Source: Candidatus Accumulibacter cognatus (GTDB lineage: Bacteria; Pseudomonadota; Gammaproteobacteria; Burkholderiales; Rhodocyclaceae). From it: 64,000 bases of DNA. Of the stretch, positions 62,745 to 64,000 are shown piece after piece. Where the stretch lies: NCBI GenBank assembly GCA_013414765.1, contig CP058708.1, forward strand, positions 1,359,553-1,423,552. The letters run 5' to 3'. The stretch's first letter is position 1. Every line of letters begins with the position of its first letter. Under the pieces are notes generated by a model. The model worked only from the letters and a program-made list of their open reading frames with translations. It did no database searches and was not told where the DNA came from. The translations under genes and the position numbers were made by a program.

Positions 62745-64000
62745 ATGAATGCAGTCCTCCCCAATATCCCGGCGACCATGAAGATTCCCGACCTGCATAC
62801 CGGTTTCCAGATGCTCTCGCGGCTTCCTTTGGCCAATTCAAGACAGGCTGCGCTCGACATCAACCTCTTTCTCGATAGTCTGTTGAGAACGCCACCTCAA
62901 GGCGAGGTCTATCTGCAGCTGCTCGAACAGACGCGGATTTCACTCTGTTTCATCGAGGAAGAGCTCGCCCGAAGCTACATCAACAAGGCATTACCACTGG
63001 GAGAAGTCGAGGCAAGTGCCTTCTGCCAGGTCATTGCCACCTGGCAGAAGGCAGCCCGCGCCTACGCGCATTGTGCACAGCTTCTGGACGGCCACGACAA
63101 CAGCAACGTCCATGCCGAACGACTGGCCCTGATCCTGCACCGCTGCATTTACTACACGGGAATGGTGATCATCGAGCACCATCGCGCCCGTCAGGCCCTG
63201 CCGGCAGGAGTGTGGCTGAACCTGCACGGATATTACGCGAGTGCCGAAGAATGGGGAATTGCGAATCTCCCCGTGCCGGACTCGCTCGATCCCCTTGGAC
63301 GCAGCAGCCATTGTACCGCCGCTTTCGTCAGCCTCCTCCTCGCTGAATTGGCGAGTCCCTACAGCCTGTCTATGGGTGACATCAGCCTAGTACTTCGCTG
63401 GGCAAGCAATTGGTCTCCTCTGGTGGCAATGCACCCGGCCGTCGAGAATGAGCCCTTACCTCCGTTCGTCGTCGACCTGATGCAGGATTGTGGTCTGCGG
63501 GCGTCGAATGAGTGCCGGCATCGCGAACATCTGCGTCGACTCGACACCACTCGCCTGGTGAGCCAGCTCAATCAATTGAGAAGGCAGTTGCAACAACGAA
63601 TCTCGCCCGCACAGCTCGGCCTCGGTGAAGATTGTACAGCTGCACAGTGTTATCGACTGGTCAATCGTCTCTATAAGCCATGGAGCATGTTGCGTGCCGC
63701 ACGCAAGTTCCGCCGACACAATGCATCGGGAATTTCCAAGGTATCCACCGGTTTTTCGGCAATGCACTACCATATCTCCGGAAAGGAGTTCCAGCAGCCG
63801 GAGATGACCAGCATCTATTCGCGCCAGGAATTCGAAAGCATGTTTGCCTTCCGACACATGCTTGACCCGACGCAGATGCTGGAAGTCCGCCAGGTACAGC
63901 TTGGCTTTGACTTCGATACCTGGGAAGTGCTTGACCAGTGCGCGAATGGTTTTCGCCTGCTGCGCTCGGTAGTTGGCAAGAAAATCGCGCCGGGGCAGTT
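62745..64000 (+). CDS. Unidentified protein, partial (no stop in window), possible PilZ-like C-terminus
   Basis: The ATG at 62745 starts a frame that is open for 418 codons to the window edge, so the stop is outside. It reads as genuine protein throughout, mostly helical, with several His/Cys residues (HAERLALILHRCIYYTG, IIEHHRARQALPAGVWLNLHGYYA). The end (QVQLGFDFDTWEVLDQCANGFRLLRSVVGKKIAPGQ) resembles the start of a PilZ-like beta-barrel used by c-di-GMP receptors. That hint is weak. The 25-base gap to the HIT gene and shared strand suggest co-transcription. Confidence 0.7.
   Translation, partial: MNAVLPNIPATMKIPDLHTGFQMLSRLPLANSRQAALDINLFLDSLLRTPPQGEVYLQLLEQTRISLCFIEEELARSYINKALPLGEVEASAFCQVIATWQKAARAYAHCAQLLDGHDNSNVHAERLALILHRCIYYTGMVIIEHHRARQALPAGVWLNLHGYYASAEEWGIANLPVPDSLDPLGRSSHCTAAFVSLLLAELASPYSLSMGDISLVLRWASNWSPLVAMHPAVENEPLPPFVVDLMQDCGLRASNECRHREHLRRLDTTRLVSQLNQLRRQLQQRISPAQLGLGEDCTAAQCYRLVNRLYKPWSMLRAARKFRRHNASGISKVSTGFSAMHYHISGKEFQQPEMTSIYSRQEFESMFAFRHMLDPTQMLEVRQVQLGFDFDTWEVLDQCANGFRLLRSVVGKKIAPGQ

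Overview
The window is GC-rich, gene-dense bacterial chromosome, most consistent with a betaproteobacterium of the Rhodocyclales type (a 'Candidatus Accumulibacter'-like lineage is my best guess). The basis is gene content and style: a DUF3683-type FAD/Fe-S oxidoreductase, a DUF1631 protein, an HDOD protein, an NDUFA9-like protein and two TAXI solute-binding proteins, with strong G/C third-position preference. No 16S gene or other decisive marker is present. I see no tRNA, rRNA or CRISPR array.

Layout. (1) 1-3021: N-terminus of a possible divergent gene, then a small Hsp20-like gene overlapping lon. (2) 3022-8205: a 532-base stretch without a gene, then an unusual three-gene operon: a 1001-aa tubulin/FtsZ-like protein, a membrane-anchored zinc-ribbon protein and a TAXI periplasmic binding protein. 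The last two end in the same two-cysteine motif. (3) 8424-12383: housekeeping genes, a glycosyltransferase-like gene with trhP (yegQ), and divergent rng (RNase G). (4) 12513-32968: a defence island. It holds a giant YprA/DUF1998-type helicase with a C-terminal nuclease-like domain, a DrmD-like SNF2 helicase, a VapBC-type toxin-antitoxin pair, and a PglX/DrmMI-like adenine methyltransferase gene split by a 2427-bp insertion sequence. These are followed by a frameshifted AAA ATPase, a possible PD-(D/E)xK protein and an RNA-ligase-like protein in an overlapping chain, an AlbA_2/Schlafen-type protein, and a truncated remnant. (5) 33033-64000: mostly core genes: DUF1631, rhlE, cca, NDUFA9-like, slt, 5-formyl-THF cyclo-ligase, HDOD, uvrD, a qor-TAXI-ParA operon, tsaD, a molybdopterin oxidoreductase, a zinc-free alcohol-dehydrogenase-like gene, a ketopantoate reductase, the ilvA-cysK-patB cluster, a giant FAD/Fe-S protein, a HIT protein, and an unidentified gene running off the end.

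How the parts work together. The main system is the 12.5-28.5 kb array. A YprA-family helicase-nuclease, a DrmD-like helicase and a large adenine methyltransferase share parts with both DISARM and Druantia, but no DrmC phospholipase or separate DrmA/DrmB pair is present. Its methyltransferase is interrupted by a clean IS insertion: 16-bp terminal inverted repeats, a 5-bp target duplication TGGCT, and exact restoration of the reading frame when the element is removed. The array is therefore either inactivated or runs on an N-terminally truncated methylase. The next cassette (ATPase, nuclease-like, RNA ligase) carries a frameshift exactly at a (CG)5 tract, which could be decay, an assembly error or a phase switch.

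Two small structured elements also stand out: a 121-bp multi-hairpin repeat found twice, 50 kb apart (8211-8331 and 58063-58183), and an 83-bp palindromic element inserted in frame inside the DrmD-like gene (20054-20136).
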